Assembly: GCA_964496435.1 (NCBI GenBank)
Contig: CAZBZP010000020.1
Location: 1 to 64,000, forward strand
DNA length: 64,000 nt
Direction of reading: 5' to 3'
From: Berkiella sp964496435
GTDB taxonomy: Bacteria > Pseudomonadota > Gammaproteobacteria > Berkiellales > Berkiellaceae
The stretch's first letter is position 1, and every line of letters starts with the position of its first letter. A program made the translations under genes and the position numbers. Below, piece after piece: positions 63,672-64,000 of this stretch. Below the pieces are notes generated by a model, which was given only the letters and a program-made list of their open reading frames with translations, had not been told where the DNA came from and searched no databases.

Positions 63672-64000
63672 ATGAAATTAGCTTCGCGATTCCTCATGAT
63701 TCAGACAGTTTACCGTTTCTTAAACCAAGAATTACAAAACGATATAACAGATCTCTATTTTCAAACTTTGATAGAAAAGTTCAAACTCATTGATATTACT
63801 CATCCGCCACATGTTCAAAATGAAGAAGCATTAGCTATCATGAAGGGCATGCTGCTATCTGCACTTGAAGAGACAAATACTTATGGGGCATATTATCTTG
63901 TCTATAAAATTCAAATGTTTTGTGTAAATCTCTTCGAAATTCAATTTGACCTCGCACATCTTCACGCTAACATTGGGCCGCTTAAAATTAACTGTGATGA
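63672..64000 (+). CDS. Orphan protein behind leader RNA C, 3' end outside window
   Basis: The frame opens at ATG 63672 and continues past the end of the window with 109 codons visible; ATG at 63696 is an alternative start. The visible part is helical and soluble (FLNQELQNDITDLYFQTLIEKF; EEALAIMKGMLLSALEETNTYG), not matching any family I know. Its position behind the shared leader suggests it belongs to the same regulon as the genes at 44187 and 48350. Confidence 0.55.
   Translation, partial: MKLASRFLMIQTVYRFLNQELQNDITDLYFQTLIEKFKLIDITHPPHVQNEEALAIMKGMLLSALEETNTYGAYYLVYKIQMFCVNLFEIQFDLAHLHANIGPLKINCD

Overview
The window reads as chromosome of a low-GC gammaproteobacterium with an intracellular, amoeba-associated lifestyle, most like the order Legionellales (Legionella, Coxiella, Berkiella). 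The evidence is three tandem Legionella-type major outer membrane proteins, a Com1-like DsbA protein, LuxR solos, a DUF1398 protein, and many large proteins built from eukaryotic-type domains: a Ser/Thr kinase, a PPP phosphatase, an OTU-like protease, ankyrin repeats and Dbl/RasGEF exchange-factor domains. Genus is inference. No rRNA, tRNA, transposase or secretion-system gene was recognised, so calling these proteins secreted effectors is also inference.

Layout. 1-9.2 kb: metabolic and repair genes (truncated MFS exporter, pncC, methyltransferase, a stand-alone SF2 helicase, peptide deformylase, HAD phosphatase, ProX-type deacylase, a Tag glycosylase fused to a GIY-YIG nuclease, DUF4389 protein). 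9.2-14.2 kb: a small protein with a double-glycine leader, an OTU-like protein, a BaiN-type flavoprotein, an acid-tailed orphan and a methyltransferase. 14.2-21.8 kb: envelope and metabolic genes (DsbA/Com1, YceI, L,D-transpeptidase, APC permease, aldehyde dehydrogenase, cysteine-rich secreted protein, DUF885 peptidase). 22.2-27.7 kb: an 1804-residue kinase protein with a nonapeptide repeat array inside its kinase domain. 27.9-43.8 kb: aminotransferase, Bcp peroxiredoxin, a coiled-coil membrane protein, two LuxR-type regulators, a DUF2975/XRE pair with a clear operator-promoter, a PPP phosphatase, BrnQ, an Xre/RES toxin-antitoxin pair, YjbQ, an ankyrin-pentapeptide-glutaminase fusion, an alpha/beta hydrolase and a bufferin-like peptide. 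44-55.4 kb: an island of orphan genes including a Dbl-RasGEF fusion, a RelE-like/SF1 helicase fusion and a long coiled-coil protein. 55.4-60.4 kb: an operon (serine hydrolase, MarR, DUF1398, PrmB) behind a MarR-type operator, a bestrophin-like protein and an HMA-like protein. 60.5-63.3 kb: three MOMP paralogues. The window ends inside another orphan gene.

The most unusual signal is not a protein. A structured leader occurs three times (about 44.0, 48.2 and 63.5 kb), each time 34 to about 190 bases upstream of an orphan gene. The copies share short sequence blocks, an outer helix preserved by compensatory changes, and downstream strands that can form mutually exclusive hairpins. In the first copy one strand is also perfectly complementary to the ribosome binding site. 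This looks like an undescribed cis-regulatory RNA or attenuator family tied to the accessory, effector-like genes.

Several loci show self-contained regulatory logic. The DUF2975/XRE promoter carries two identical palindromes 21 bp apart over its -35 and -10 boxes. The Xre/RES promoter has a 16-bp palindrome at its start site. The MarR operon promoter has a 14-bp palindrome lying between -35 and -10.
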